Shown piece by piece: positions 34,292 to 43,618 of a stretch of DNA of 64,000 nucleotides. The notes under the pieces were generated by a model. The model worked only from the letters and a program-made list of their open reading frames with translations. It was not told where the DNA came from and did not search any database. Position 1 is the stretch's first letter; each line of letters starts with the position of its first letter. Location of the stretch: IMG/VR virus record IMGVR_UViG_3300047378_000694, positions 62,001-126,000 of that record. The stretch is one strand, 5' to 3'. The position numbers were made by a program, and so were the translations under genes. The DNA comes from a virus.

Positions 34292-35414
34292 TGCATCAAA
34301 AACATGCGTATGTATTGTAAACGATGTTAAAAACTATTCAGTAGACAAGCAAATTGTAATCAATCGTGCAGATTACACTATAAGCAATCTTACTGGAATA
34401 GGTTATGATGTTTTTGAAGATACAAGCATAGATAAACTATTGCAACGTGTAAGTGCTATATACGATTATGCTATTGTGATAAGTGCAGGCACAGAATTTA
34501 TAAATGGCAATGCATTTTTTGAAAATCATCCTAAGCAATATGAATTAATTGCACACATGCTTGATGGTGGCGATGCGTATTACGGAATTCATCCGCAATG
34601 TTTTAGTATTAACTTAACAACTTATATCGACTTAGGTTCTCCAAAGTTTGGTAACGAAGAACCGTTCTCAAGTCATGTACAAAAAAATCCGATGCGTTCG
34701 TACAATAATGTACACGATGACTATCTACCAACTTGGGTCTCACCTGGAAAGATTGAAGGAAAATATAAACACAAACTGCCAGGATGGAATCTTGTTAGTG
34801 CGTTTCTTAACAAACACAAACATATTGAAACTTATAGTGCTGAAGTACGTGAAAATAAATTTTATCTATATACAAAAGGCGAAACAACTAGTTATGTATA
34901 CCAGAAATACAATTATTGTTTAACCACACATGTACACGATACTGCAACGGGCAAGGCTAATAGTTATCCACGTCCATATAACACACCTGTATACGAATTA
35001 GTAACACCTGCTAATAAACATGCTGCTAAATTACGTAGTCCAACAGCACTTGTAAAGTATTACGATTATAATCAAACAGCATTAGATAGTGTTGGCGGAG
35101 GCTTTCATTGCGATCCTATAAACGATCCAGAAAGTTTTGTTAAATGGTTGTCAAAACACGATCCGCAAGGTACAGTAATTGACATGAGTAACATATTCTG
35201 TTACGAGGGCACTGCTATGATGTACAGTTTACAGTATAGAGTACAGCAAGAAAATAAACTGATTGCACTATTACAACAAGAGCTAGGCGATGCTACTATA
35301 ATATTTGATCAACGTGCTGCTGAAGGAATACAGTCTTGGAGAGCAGAAACAGGATTAGTTAAAGATCTACAACTTACTGATTTTGAGAATTTAGATCTGC
35401 CATCATGGCATTAA
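34266..35414 (+). CDS. Large partner protein of the hydroxylase (function unknown)
   Basis: 382 residues from the ATG at 34266; the frame is open upstream to 34209, deep inside the previous gene. It shares an IHPQCFSIN and HDDYLPTWVSPG block and general layout with 10257-11579, including a second half with YYDYNQTALDS and a late MYSLQYRVQ. The first half could be a nucleotide-sugar-binding fold. Conserved linkage to an aspartyl-hydroxylase-like gene argues for a joint job. It overlaps the convergent radical SAM gene by 41 bp. Confidence 0.5.
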   Translation: MQKYKAKFSASKTCVCIVNDVKNYSVDKQIVINRADYTISNLTGIGYDVFEDTSIDKLLQRVSAIYDYAIVISAGTEFINGNAFFENHPKQYELIAHMLDGGDAYYGIHPQCFSINLTTYIDLGSPKFGNEEPFSSHVQKNPMRSYNNVHDDYLPTWVSPGKIEGKYKHKLPGWNLVSAFLNKHKHIETYSAEVRENKFYLYTKGETTSYVYQKYNYCLTTHVHDTATGKANSYPRPYNTPVYELVTPANKHAAKLRSPTALVKYYDYNQTALDSVGGGFHCDPINDPESFVKWLSKHDPQGTVIDMSNIFCYEGTAMMYSLQYRVQQENKLIALLQQELGDATIIFDQRAAEGIQSWRAETGLVKDLQLTDFENLDLPSWH

Positions 35415-36408
35415 ACCGTTCTCGAGTTTTTGCTTTAGGCGCACATATACCGCACCAGCAACTACTTTTTTTGCAGACTATTCCATCACTGTGCATACTG
35501 TTGTATATACTGTCTACATCATTTAGATATCCTATTGGGCCAATATTGCCTTCGTAGTTCATTCTGCAATCTTTGTTGGTAAACACTTCGCCAGTTGTTT
35601 GTCTTATATAAAGAAAGTTGTCAGCAACACTACAAGTCCATCCTTTAAATTTATTTTGGACAAAATTAGTAGTACAACTGCCTGCACACAAATCACGTTT
35701 GCTACAACAGCTACGCCCAGTTGCACTCATGTTTAACCCTTTTACTAGTAAGTGTGCAAGTTTATCTTTGTTTGTTATCTTTCTGCCAATTAGATATTCA
35801 CTCTGTTCTGCATTATAATTCCACCGCATGTCTAACCAATGATGGTCAATTTGCCTACAATTGTATTTTATATTGTGTTGTTTACACCAATCAACCATAT
35901 TGATGCAATCGTCCCATAACTTTGGATGCATCATAATACTTACATGAAAGTTTTTATCTTTTTCTTTACAATACAATATATTTTGTCTAACTAAATTTTT
36001 TTGTTTAGTTGTTGCTTCGGCATGATAGCTTATAGTATAGAAATCAACATATTCACTAGCACGAGCCCATTGCCTACGTCCAACAACAGCATTAGTAATA
36101 AATGCTATACCCATATAAAACTGGTGTTGTTCTTTTTTATTCTTGATGTATTTTAGAATGTCTAATATATTAGGATGAAATAAACTTTCGCCACCTTGAA
36201 TGTTTAAACTTGCTTGTTTTATATTTTTACGCTTAACGTATTCAAATATAAAATCAACAGTATCTAAACATTCAGACTTTAAAGGATGCTCTGTTCTATT
36301 ATCATGCCCATCGCCACAATAGCCGCAATCCAAGTTACACTTTAATGTACTTTCCCATGCAATTTGCATAGGTTGCTGTTCTGCTGGATACAAGGTTTCA
36401 AAATTCAT
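35374..36408 (-). CDS. Radical SAM protein with C-terminal cysteine-rich region
   Basis: 344 residues. Core ligands C24, C28, C31 (KCNLDCGYC), IQGGESLFHP (GGES rather than GGEP), then SCCSKRDLCAGSC, WTCSVAD, DCRMNYEGNIGPIG and CKKSSCWCGICAPK. Paralogue of 31451-32512. Third gene of the inverted radical SAM triplet and last gene of the unit from 42181. It overlaps its upstream neighbour by 11 bp. Confidence 0.86.
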   Translation of the reverse strand: MNFETLYPAEQQPMQIAWESTLKCNLDCGYCGDGHDNRTEHPLKSECLDTVDFIFEYVKRKNIKQASLNIQGGESLFHPNILDILKYIKNKKEQHQFYMGIAFITNAVVGRRQWARASEYVDFYTISYHAEATTKQKNLVRQNILYCKEKDKNFHVSIMMHPKLWDDCINMVDWCKQHNIKYNCRQIDHHWLDMRWNYNAEQSEYLIGRKITNKDKLAHLLVKGLNMSATGRSCCSKRDLCAGSCTTNFVQNKFKGWTCSVADNFLYIRQTTGEVFTNKDCRMNYEGNIGPIGYLNDVDSIYNSMHSDGIVCKKSSCWCGICAPKAKTRERFNAMMADLNSQNQ

Positions 36409-37315
36409 CTATTTTCCATTTCGTAGTACACATTTCGCCAGTGCAGTTACAAACCATTTGATCACAGATTACAGGCGCAATTTTAAATGTGTGATCTCTG
36501 TAGATGTTTTGTCCAATCTCATGTCCGCAATTTCCCCTTACATATCCTGCATGATCTATTTTTGCAATATCAACTCCTAAATGACATATCCATCCTTCGA
36601 ATTGATTAAGATTATTATTTACAAAATAGTTGCCATTATGAACTAGAGTTGCGCCATCAACGAGAACTTGTGTTGTTGCTTTTTTCTTTACACGGTTATA
36701 CCATTCCATGTCAGGTATACGCTTTATAGGCTGTTCCAAGTACTCTAGTTGTTCTTTATTATACTGATGTGTGCCATCAATAATAACAGTTTTTGCAATA
36801 ACTGGAAATTTGTTTAAACTATCTTTTGAACGTTCAACTAATTTCTTTGACTTCTCAAAATTATTTGCATCCATTAACACATCTATGTTTGTTTCGATAT
36901 CTTTTCTATATAACAAATCTGCAACTTCAACTGTATGTTCAACATTACTTTCTTCAGGATGTAAACTAATATGAACTGCATCAAAAATATTATAATTTTC
37001 TTTCCACCAGCGTATGCTTTTGCTTGCATTTGTGCTTACTGTAATTATTATATCTAACTCGTCTTTAAGTGTTCTGCAAAACTTTGGCAAGTCTTTCCAT
37101 AAAGTAGTTTCACCGCCAACTAGATACAGTCGTATACGTCTATTATGAGATCGTAAATATCTCAGTAATGCTGATGACAACTTGTCAGAATCTGGCCACA
37201 ATCTATCACCGGCGTTAGCACCAGGGAAACAATAGCTACACTTAAAGTTGCAAACATTGCCTAGTTCTAATTCTAATGTAAAGTCTGTGTCTAGATTTTT
37301 TATACTGCTTATCAT
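36398..37315 (-). CDS. Compact radical SAM protein with C-terminal cysteine region
   Basis: 305 residues. Core ligands C22, C26, C29 (VCNFKCSYC), VGGETTLWK (GGET in place of GGEP), then GWICHLG, GNCGHE, ICDQMVCNCTGEMC and TKWK. Paralogue of 30564-31460. The altered GGEP motif lies in the SAM-binding region and may be tolerated. It overlaps both neighbours (4 and 11 bp). Confidence 0.86.
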   Translation of the reverse strand: MISSIKNLDTDFTLELELGNVCNFKCSYCFPGANAGDRLWPDSDKLSSALLRYLRSHNRRIRLYLVGGETTLWKDLPKFCRTLKDELDIIITVSTNASKSIRWWKENYNIFDAVHISLHPEESNVEHTVEVADLLYRKDIETNIDVLMDANNFEKSKKLVERSKDSLNKFPVIAKTVIIDGTHQYNKEQLEYLEQPIKRIPDMEWYNRVKKKATTQVLVDGATLVHNGNYFVNNNLNQFEGWICHLGVDIAKIDHAGYVRGNCGHEIGQNIYRDHTFKIAPVICDQMVCNCTGEMCTTKWKIDEF

Positions 37316-38691
37316 AACAAATGTTTTAGTTCAGGAAATACATCCTTGGCGTTTACTCCCCTAATTGTATCAAGTTTGTTTACATACTCTTTAAACCCTG
37401 GTAATAAGTGACTGTTGTCCTGTGCATCCATGTGATTAAGTATAGCTTCCCAGCGGCGCCATCCATAAGGATTTTGTTCCCAGAACACCGGATCTTTAGT
37501 GTAATGATCGTACAAGTACTCTTTAAAATTATAAAATGTTTCTCGTATTTGTTGCTTATCTTCTTTGGGCAATATTTGTATGCTCATAAATGTTGGAATA
37601 TACAACAAGTGCATATTAATTAAGCCGCCTCCGGCTTTAATTCCTTTTATTTCTTCTGTGTTTACTTTACGGAAATTTTGTGATAGTTTCCAATGTATAA
37701 AATCAGGAAGATGCTTGATATTAAATATTTGTATTGCAGTAGCAATGCTAGGACGTATATTATCAGGTGTATTGTCTAGCATGTGTAAATTAGTTTCAAC
37801 AGTATTCCAATCTGTAGGAAACCGTATATAATTGTTGCGTGGCCCAGCTGCATCCATACTCACTCCTACTTTAACAAGTTCAAAGTGTTTCCATAGATCA
37901 ATTAGTTCTTCATCAACTAAGATGCCGTTGGTGTTGTAGCGTAAACGTATGCGTGTATTATATCCTTGTCGTATAATTTCTTCTATAAACTTTTTGTGCT
38001 CTTTAATCATTAATGGCTCGCCGCCAGCAAAATACACTTCACGTAAGTTAGGTATTTGTTTATACAAGTCGTGCCAGAATATTTCTTCTTCGTGCCATTT
38101 ATTATTAAACTCTGCTTTGTCCCATTGCATTTGACGCTTTACTTCAGGATCTTCAAGCTGAGGTTCTAATACTTTCCAATCTTTTACCCACTTGCTGCTA
38201 TCATGCGGGCTACACATAACACACTTAATATTGCAAGTGTGTCCTAAACGCAAGTCTAAATATTGTAATTCGTTTTTGTATCTACCATCTTCTTTAGTAT
38301 CGTTGAGTAATTGAGGAACATCAAGTCCACGTTCCATCCATGTTCCTGTTTCCCATACACGTTTACTTACAACACCCTTTGATTCTTCTTCAAAACACTT
38401 TGTACAACTAGCAGGTATTTTACCATCCATCATAGTGCGTCTTACACCACGCATATACTCACTATTCCAGGCTTCCATAGGAGAACTTTTTGCAAAGTTT
38501 AAATGCTGCCCTGCATCTGTTTTTACAATACCAACAGTATGATCAGTGCCAGCACCACTAGCATTAGCACTACAACACAATCGCATATCGCCGTTGGGCC
38601 TTGTTGCCAAGTGTATCCAAGGCAATGCACAAAACGTCGGAGTAGCTTGTTCAGCAAGCTGCTGTTTAAATAGATTTACAAAATCTGTCAT
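37312..38691 (-). CDS. Radical SAM protein with N-terminal twitch-like cysteine region
   Basis: 459 residues. N-terminal ligands C21 (FCALPWIH), C39, C40 (RLCCSANAS), C96, C99 (CTKC); core C153, C157, C160 (CNIKCVMC); AGGEPL. Closest to 14768-16174. First radical SAM gene of the inverted triplet; overlaps the methyltransferase gene by 4 bp (ATGA). Confidence 0.88.
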   Translation of the reverse strand: MTDFVNLFKQQLAEQATPTFCALPWIHLATRPNGDMRLCCSANASGAGTDHTVGIVKTDAGQHLNFAKSSPMEAWNSEYMRGVRRTMMDGKIPASCTKCFEEESKGVVSKRVWETGTWMERGLDVPQLLNDTKEDGRYKNELQYLDLRLGHTCNIKCVMCSPHDSSKWVKDWKVLEPQLEDPEVKRQMQWDKAEFNNKWHEEEIFWHDLYKQIPNLREVYFAGGEPLMIKEHKKFIEEIIRQGYNTRIRLRYNTNGILVDEELIDLWKHFELVKVGVSMDAAGPRNNYIRFPTDWNTVETNLHMLDNTPDNIRPSIATAIQIFNIKHLPDFIHWKLSQNFRKVNTEEIKGIKAGGGLINMHLLYIPTFMSIQILPKEDKQQIRETFYNFKEYLYDHYTKDPVFWEQNPYGWRRWEAILNHMDAQDNSHLLPGFKEYVNKLDTIRGVNAKDVFPELKHLL

Positions 38692-39290
38692 TTACGTCCT
38701 ATTAACAAAAATCTATTATACAAGGGAAGCTCTAATGTGTCTCTAGTATATACTTTACTTAGTCCGCAAGTTTTTTCAAACTCTTCGAGAGTATTATAAC
38801 AACGTATATGGTCTGGTATATCAACATAATTATTATTTTGTATTGCAATAGCAGTTCCTACAGGCACACGATCTAACCAAGTATCATATTGCTCTTGTGT
38901 AATATGTTCGGTACTAGTATTAATTACTAAGTCTGGTGCATATTCATATTCGTATGTACACATATCACAAGTGACAGCATTAAATTTGCCTTCAATTTCT
39001 TGTCTCTTGCAAATCATGTTAGCAACTTCTTCGCAAGTTGAATCTATATCAATACTACGTATGTCATTTATTTGTAGTTTGCTATTAAATAATAAACTAG
39101 ATAATACCCCGTTCCAGCCACCAAAAATTACAATGTTCTGTTGACGCCAGTGTGAATTATACAGGTGCTCTACAAGCCATACTTTACTTTTTAGTTGACC
39201 TTTCCAGAAACTTTCTAATACGCCATAGTGATTTTCACTGTTACGTACTGCGTCCATCCAAAATGCTACATCATCTAAATCTACTAACAT
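38688..39290 (-). CDS. SAM-dependent methyltransferase-like protein
   Basis: 200 residues, matching the C-terminal domain of 18727-19692: KVWLVEHLY, then VIFGGWNGVLSSLLF as SAM loop, IRSIDIDSTCEEVA as acidic strand, VINTSTEHIT and the ending LPLYNRFLLIGRK. The helical repeats of the other copy are missing. The first glycine loop is not canonical (GGWNG). It lies between putative glycosyltransferases and radical SAM genes. Acceptor unknown. Confidence 0.68.
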   Translation of the reverse strand: MLVDLDDVAFWMDAVRNSENHYGVLESFWKGQLKSKVWLVEHLYNSHWRQQNIVIFGGWNGVLSSLLFNSKLQINDIRSIDIDSTCEEVANMICKRQEIEGKFNAVTCDMCTYEYEYAPDLVINTSTEHITQEQYDTWLDRVPVGTAIAIQNNNYVDIPDHIRCYNTLEEFEKTCGLSKVYTRDTLELPLYNRFLLIGRK

Positions 39291-40360
39291 GTTTTAATCA
39301 TACTTTCTTTGATGCTTTTAAAATGCTTGTAATTATGCTTACGTATATCAAGTGTAGCCCGTTGCAATTCTTCAAGACTGTAGTTACTAATAGTATTATA
39401 CAACGAATTTACTGCTTTGTAAAGTCTTTTTTCTTGGTCAGCTTCATCATAACTTTCATCCCATAAATGATCAAATGTTTTAAATCCTAACTCTTTAAGA
39501 TATTTAAGCGTGTGCTTTGGTCCAATAATAATAAATGCTTGTTTACATACAATAGGCTTCCAAGTTTTTTCGCTAAGGAAAATATGTTCATGAACATTCC
39601 AATGGGGTTCGTAATGTGTTTCTGTTACTACATTAATTAAACTATCTTGATATACTAATCTGTTATAATCGTGTGGACGTGAGCCTCTTGAAAAATCTTC
39701 TGTATCAAAATTCAACGGCAACTTGTGTTTGGTAATTTCTTTTTGTTCATTTATAATATCAAATGTTTCTTCTGTAAAGTTTTTGTAGCTCATTACAATA
39801 CTATCATACATAGTAGGCACTTCTTCATATGTTTCGTATTGCTTGTCTAAACAAGTAACAGTGCCTCTGTCCAATAATCCTAAATAATCCATATATGTTA
39901 CAGTTTGTAAACGATGCGGGTGCGGACGGTTGTTCAAACAACAAAAATAATTTGCTCTGTCATATTTTATTTTATGCAAATTATAATCTATTAAATTATC
40001 ATACACTCTATGATACCACTCAGGATAGTAAACAGTTCTGAAGTTTGGATTATCTGTCCATTTTGCATATTCGTTTTCTGCATTATATAAAGATGTTGCA
40101 AATATAACTTTGTGTTGCAAATTATTTTCACAAACAAATCTGTCAATTTTTGGAAAGCGTCTATATGCATATCCTTCTAGTAAATCATGCAGTATTAAAA
40201 ATACATTAGGTCTTTGTAATTCTTCTATATACTCAAATTTATCACGCTCGCGAAAATAACGTATAAAATAATATTCTCCGTCGCCGTTCCAATTTTCGTA
40301 AGCTAGGTAAGGTAATCCAAAAGGATCAGTACATCTATTGTGTTTCTTATCACTATACAT
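39284..40360 (-). CDS. Putative glycosyltransferase, exostosin-like phage family
   Basis: 358 residues. Features shared with 40353, 43615 and 47259: CLNNRPHPHR in the middle, VTETHYE before FLSEKTWKPI, then IIIGPKHTLKYLKELGFKTF and DESYD. The SEKTWKPI-type motif and late GxP/K block resemble the nucleotide-sugar site of exostosin/GT-B enzymes, but no biochemistry is implied. It overlaps the next copy by 8 bp, consistent with tandem duplication. Confidence 0.55.
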   Translation of the reverse strand: MYSDKKHNRCTDPFGLPYLAYENWNGDGEYYFIRYFRERDKFEYIEELQRPNVFLILHDLLEGYAYRRFPKIDRFVCENNLQHKVIFATSLYNAENEYAKWTDNPNFRTVYYPEWYHRVYDNLIDYNLHKIKYDRANYFCCLNNRPHPHRLQTVTYMDYLGLLDRGTVTCLDKQYETYEEVPTMYDSIVMSYKNFTEETFDIINEQKEITKHKLPLNFDTEDFSRGSRPHDYNRLVYQDSLINVVTETHYEPHWNVHEHIFLSEKTWKPIVCKQAFIIIGPKHTLKYLKELGFKTFDHLWDESYDEADQEKRLYKAVNSLYNTISNYSLEELQRATLDIRKHNYKHFKSIKESMIKTC

Positions 40361-41291
40361 CTTGTACTAAATCCATAGCTAATTCAAAATTATGCTTACG
40401 TATTTTGCGAGTAAGTTTATTTAATTGTTTTAGTGTGTACTTTTTTAATAATATATCCAATTGATCTATTGCTGCATACATTCTTTTGTCATTGTCCATA
40501 GTATCATAAGACTCGTCAAATATATTCCCAAATGTTTCAAAGCCAATATCTCTTAATCTTTTCAAAGTGTACTTTTGTCCAATAATTATAAACATCTGTC
40601 CTGCAAGTATAGGCTTCCATGTTTTTTCACTTAAAAATAATCCCGGTTCATTATAAAACGTTTCACTTGTTAAATTAATCAAAGCTGAATAAATTTTTGG
40701 ATTAAAGTCATTAGGTTTACTATAATCTATTGGGTTAGTTGATTCTACATGGTCTACATGCAAAGGTAATAATTTTTCTGTATCTTGCAGATTTTCTTTT
40801 GATAAAGGACTATTTTTACACCTTTGTACAAAATTAGTATGTGTGTCTTTTTTTAAACTTCTAAAACTAACAATTCCTTTATCAATTAGATTCAAATTAT
40901 GGAGATACGCTAAAGCCTCGCATCTATGTTCGTGCTGTCTGTTATTAAGATTGCAAAACCATTTACTTTTGTAATCACGATGTAAATATATATCGTTGTT
41001 TTTATAAAAAGACCTTATAGATTCGAAATGAGAATTTTTATAGACTATTTGCATTTTAGCTATACAATCATTTTGTTTACACCACTGCTGATAAATTTCT
41101 GCACCGTTCAAGTTAGCTGATTTATATATTATTTTATTGCGGTATTTTAATTTGTGAATCTTTTCAAAATATGTATAAAGAGACCCTTCAGAAGTATCAT
41201 CCACAACTATTGTTGTGTTAGAATCATTTTGTAAGGTTTGCGGTAACTTAAAAAGACCTTGTGGATCAGTTAGGTAATGATTGTTTTCCAA
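40353..41291 (-). CDS. Putative glycosyltransferase, exostosin-like phage family
   Basis: 312 residues, tandem relative of 39284-40360: CNLNNRQHEHR, TSETFYNEPGLFLSEKTWKPI, IIIGQKYTLKRLRDIGFETF and DESYD. Its N-terminus (LTDPQGLFKLP) also matches its neighbour (CTDPFGLPYL). It overlaps the nucleotide-sugar epimerase gene by 22 bp, which fits use of the epimerase product as donor. Function inferred. Confidence 0.55.
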   Translation of the reverse strand: MENNHYLTDPQGLFKLPQTLQNDSNTTIVVDDTSEGSLYTYFEKIHKLKYRNKIIYKSANLNGAEIYQQWCKQNDCIAKMQIVYKNSHFESIRSFYKNNDIYLHRDYKSKWFCNLNNRQHEHRCEALAYLHNLNLIDKGIVSFRSLKKDTHTNFVQRCKNSPLSKENLQDTEKLLPLHVDHVESTNPIDYSKPNDFNPKIYSALINLTSETFYNEPGLFLSEKTWKPILAGQMFIIIGQKYTLKRLRDIGFETFGNIFDESYDTMDNDKRMYAAIDQLDILLKKYTLKQLNKLTRKIRKHNFELAMDLVQDV

Positions 41292-42181
41292 TGGCTAATT
41301 GTCCTATCGACACCTTCTTCGTACGACACTTTAGGCTTCCACCCAGTCTTACTTGTAAGCAAGTTGTGATTACTATTAAGCCACCAAATTTCGCCATGTC
41401 GTGGATCTTTTGTATCCCAGTTGATAGTTCCATTCCACCCTAATTGCTGTTGGATATAATGAGCACAATCTTTAATCTTACGTGGGTCGTCTGGTCCAAT
41501 AGTATAGAAGTTGCCTTTACATGCATCTCTATTTTCAATTACAGCCATCCACGCATCTAGCAAGTCACTGATGTAAATAAAGTTTCTATATGGCTCTGCA
41601 TAGCCTAGATTACAAGTATCTCCTTTTAACATCTGTGCAATAATCTGTTCTGTAATAAAAAAGTCGTTGTCTTTACGTCCGTAACTATTAGTTTGTCTAA
41701 AACTTGCCCACGGAAGACCGTATGCTCTGCCAGCATACTCTAAGTACTTTTCACATCCATACTTAGCAACAGCATAAGGAGCATTTGGATTTGGCTGAGT
41801 ATATTCGTCAAAAGCAACGCTGTCTTTATAAGTTCCGGTTTGTTCTACTTCGTCCGAAATAGGTTGCCAGCCATAAACTTCCATTGTACTTGCAAACACA
41901 AAATACGGTAAAGTGTTAAGTTGTCTACATGCTTCAATAAGATTAACTGTACCAACATAGTTTACTTCACTAAAACTAACTTGTTCATAAAAACTTTTTT
42001 GCACTTCTGTACGTGCTGCTAAATGAACTACAATATCTGGATTAACTTCTTTTACTTCTTGCTGAATACCAGTGTGATGTGTTAAGTCTGTTTTTAATTC
42101 GTGTACTTCTCCAATTGCTTGTAGTCGTGGCAACAAATGTTGTCCTATAAATCCACTTGATCCTGTTAATAATATTTTCAT
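41270..42181 (-). CDS. NAD-dependent nucleotide-sugar epimerase/dehydratase
   Basis: 303 residues from the ATG at 42181 (AAGGAG 6 bp upstream); the frame extends ten codons further. Extended-SDR landmarks: GSSGFIG near the N-terminus, DIVVHLAA, FASTMEVYG with the catalytic Ser/Thr, and the Y-A-V-A-K pair in NAPYAVAKYG. The ending GWKPKVSYEEGVDRTI is typical of GDP- or UDP-sugar epimerases/dehydratases. It makes or reshapes a sugar nucleotide and heads a seven-gene unit with two putative glycosyltransferases. Confidence 0.9.
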   Translation of the reverse strand: MKILLTGSSGFIGQHLLPRLQAIGEVHELKTDLTHHTGIQQEVKEVNPDIVVHLAARTEVQKSFYEQVSFSEVNYVGTVNLIEACRQLNTLPYFVFASTMEVYGWQPISDEVEQTGTYKDSVAFDEYTQPNPNAPYAVAKYGCEKYLEYAGRAYGLPWASFRQTNSYGRKDNDFFITEQIIAQMLKGDTCNLGYAEPYRNFIYISDLLDAWMAVIENRDACKGNFYTIGPDDPRKIKDCAHYIQQQLGWNGTINWDTKDPRHGEIWWLNSNHNLLTSKTGWKPKVSYEEGVDRTISHWKTIIT

Positions 42182-42196
42182 GTCTAACTCCTTACA

Positions 42197-42204
42197 GTAT
42201 TTAC
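42197..42204 (-). promoter_or_regulatory. Late-type promoter (GTAAATAC) for the epimerase unit
   Basis: GTAAATAC is followed by TGT, AAGGAG and the ATG at 42181. One to two mismatches to the T4 late box; it has a short leader with a good ribosome site. Confidence 0.5.
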
Positions 42205-42238
42205 AATCCATTAAGTATATAGTTATTAGATCTGGTGG

Positions 42239-42246
42239 TTAAATAC
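42239..42246 (+). promoter_or_regulatory. Late promoter, leaderless type (TTAAATACATTATG)
   Basis: TTAAATAC, ATT, then the ATG at 42250. Spacing is identical to that at 27792, 33551 and 45442. It supports ATG 42250 over the in-frame GTG at 42235, which lies upstream of the box. Confidence 0.62.
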
Positions 42247-42249
42247 ATT

Positions 42250-42837
42250 ATGTTCGATATAGTAGATAACTTTGAAAAACAAATAGCAGAATTCTTTGGT
42301 GCACCTTATGCTGTAAGCACTGATTGCTGTACTCATGCTGTTGAACTATGTTTGCGTTATAAAAATGCTAAAAGTATAACTGTGCCGCAGCACACATATC
42401 TAAGTATTCCAATGACAGGAAAGAAACTTGGCATCGATGTTCAATGGACTAATGCTAAATGGTCTGAATATTATTATCTTGGTAACAATATTTACGATGC
42501 AGCAGTATTATGGAAACCAAACAGTTATGTATCAGGCAGCTATATGTGCTTGAGTTTTCAATTTAGAAAACATTTAAGTTTAGGGCGAGGTGGTGTAATA
42601 CTGCTTGATAGCAAAGAAGACAGAGATGCACTTATAAAATTAGGATACGATGGTAGGCATCGTAATTGTAGTTGGATGGATCAAGATATTAATAGTATAG
42701 GATATCATTACTACATGACACCCGAAACTGCACAGTTAGGATTAGATAAATTGCCTAATGCAATTGCTACTCCTGCAAAGATGTGGACTTGGGAAGACTA
42801 TCCTAATGTATATCATCGCTTAAAGAATAGTGTTTAA
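42250..42837 (+). CDS. Miniature DegT/DnrJ/EryC1-type aminotransferase-like protein
   Basis: 195 residues, half the ~370-400 of the family. FEKQIAEFFGAPYAVSTDCCTHA matches the N-terminal cofactor region, ITVPQHTYLSI the next strand, and LSFQFRKHLSLGRGG the PLP-lysine motif with K107. IGYHYYMTPETAQLGLDKL matches the dimer region. The C-terminal domain is missing. Full-length members transfer an amino group to keto-sugars. Whether this trimmed form is active, or a binding protein, is open. It overlaps the convergent SGNH gene by 35 bp. Confidence 0.78.
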   Translation: MFDIVDNFEKQIAEFFGAPYAVSTDCCTHAVELCLRYKNAKSITVPQHTYLSIPMTGKKLGIDVQWTNAKWSEYYYLGNNIYDAAVLWKPNSYVSGSYMCLSFQFRKHLSLGRGGVILLDSKEDRDALIKLGYDGRHRNCSWMDQDINSIGYHYYMTPETAQLGLDKLPNAIATPAKMWTWEDYPNVYHRLKNSV

Positions 42838-43618
42838 ATACATCGGCTATTCTGTTGTAGTCTGCATTTGTATTAATTAAGTCATATATCCAATTTTGCA
42901 CTTGCTGATTATTTTTAATATTTTCACGTATACATTTGTCTGTAATTTCTTGCTGTAAATCCATAAACGTTTGTTTGGTTGATCTTTTCATTTTCATGTC
43001 TAACGGTTTATACACATGCTCAATTAATAATTTAAAATGCTTTCGTGTGTCAGGATGAATATCATTTAAATTTCCAAATGCTGGATTATAATCATCCCAT
43101 AAACAAGTTGTAATATCTTTTAGATAAGGATTATATAGTTTTGCAAGATTCATAGCAACATTATATTCGTTGTCAGTTAACGGAATTTCTTTTAAATCGT
43201 GCTCAGCATTAATTGGATCAAAACTATGTGCCTGCCAAAGTATTTTGTCGCCGTACATTTTATTTGCAGCAGCAATTGCAGTTGAATTTCTTACAATGTC
43301 GTTTCCTAAGTTCCAATTTTTTGCATGCCAGTCTCTTTTTCCTCGTTGTGCATGAAAGATACTACCAAAGTTGTCCCATTCGCCAAACGTGTTTATTCGA
43401 TCTTCACGCTCAAACCCTGACCATAAGACAATTATTTTATCTTCGGGTGTAAATTTCCATTTTAAGTCAGCTTCGACCATTCGACTCATAATTCCAACAT
43501 TACCTAATCCAGCAATACCTAAGTTATAATATTCACACCCAAGATCAACTGCCATTATATCAGCCCATGTTGGCCAACAATACTTTGTAAAACTACAACC
43601 AAATGCAAATAATCTCAT
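42803..43618 (-). CDS. SGNH/GDSL-type hydrolase or acyltransferase
   Basis: 271 residues. Nucleophile block FGCSFTKY with S9 at the extreme N-terminus, glycine block LGIAGLGN, then IIVLWSG with the third-block residue, and NDIHPDTRKH as the Asp-His pair. An extra ~75 residues follow. Close paralogue of 44694-45422 (FTPEDKIIVLW and REDR shared). It overlaps the adjacent putative glycosyltransferase by 4 bp. Expected to add or remove acyl groups on a glycan. Confidence 0.78.
   Translation of the reverse strand: MRLFAFGCSFTKYCWPTWADIMAVDLGCEYYNLGIAGLGNVGIMSRMVEADLKWKFTPEDKIIVLWSGFEREDRINTFGEWDNFGSIFHAQRGKRDWHAKNWNLGNDIVRNSTAIAAANKMYGDKILWQAHSFDPINAEHDLKEIPLTDNEYNVAMNLAKLYNPYLKDITTCLWDDYNPAFGNLNDIHPDTRKHFKLLIEHVYKPLDMKMKRSTKQTFMDLQQEITDKCIRENIKNNQQVQNWIYDLINTNADYNRIADVFKHYSLSDDIH

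Noticed and set aside
42235-42249. GTG start for the DegT-like gene
   Set aside because: It lies upstream of the late box TTAAATAC; ATG 42250 fits the repeated TAAATACNNTATG geometry.
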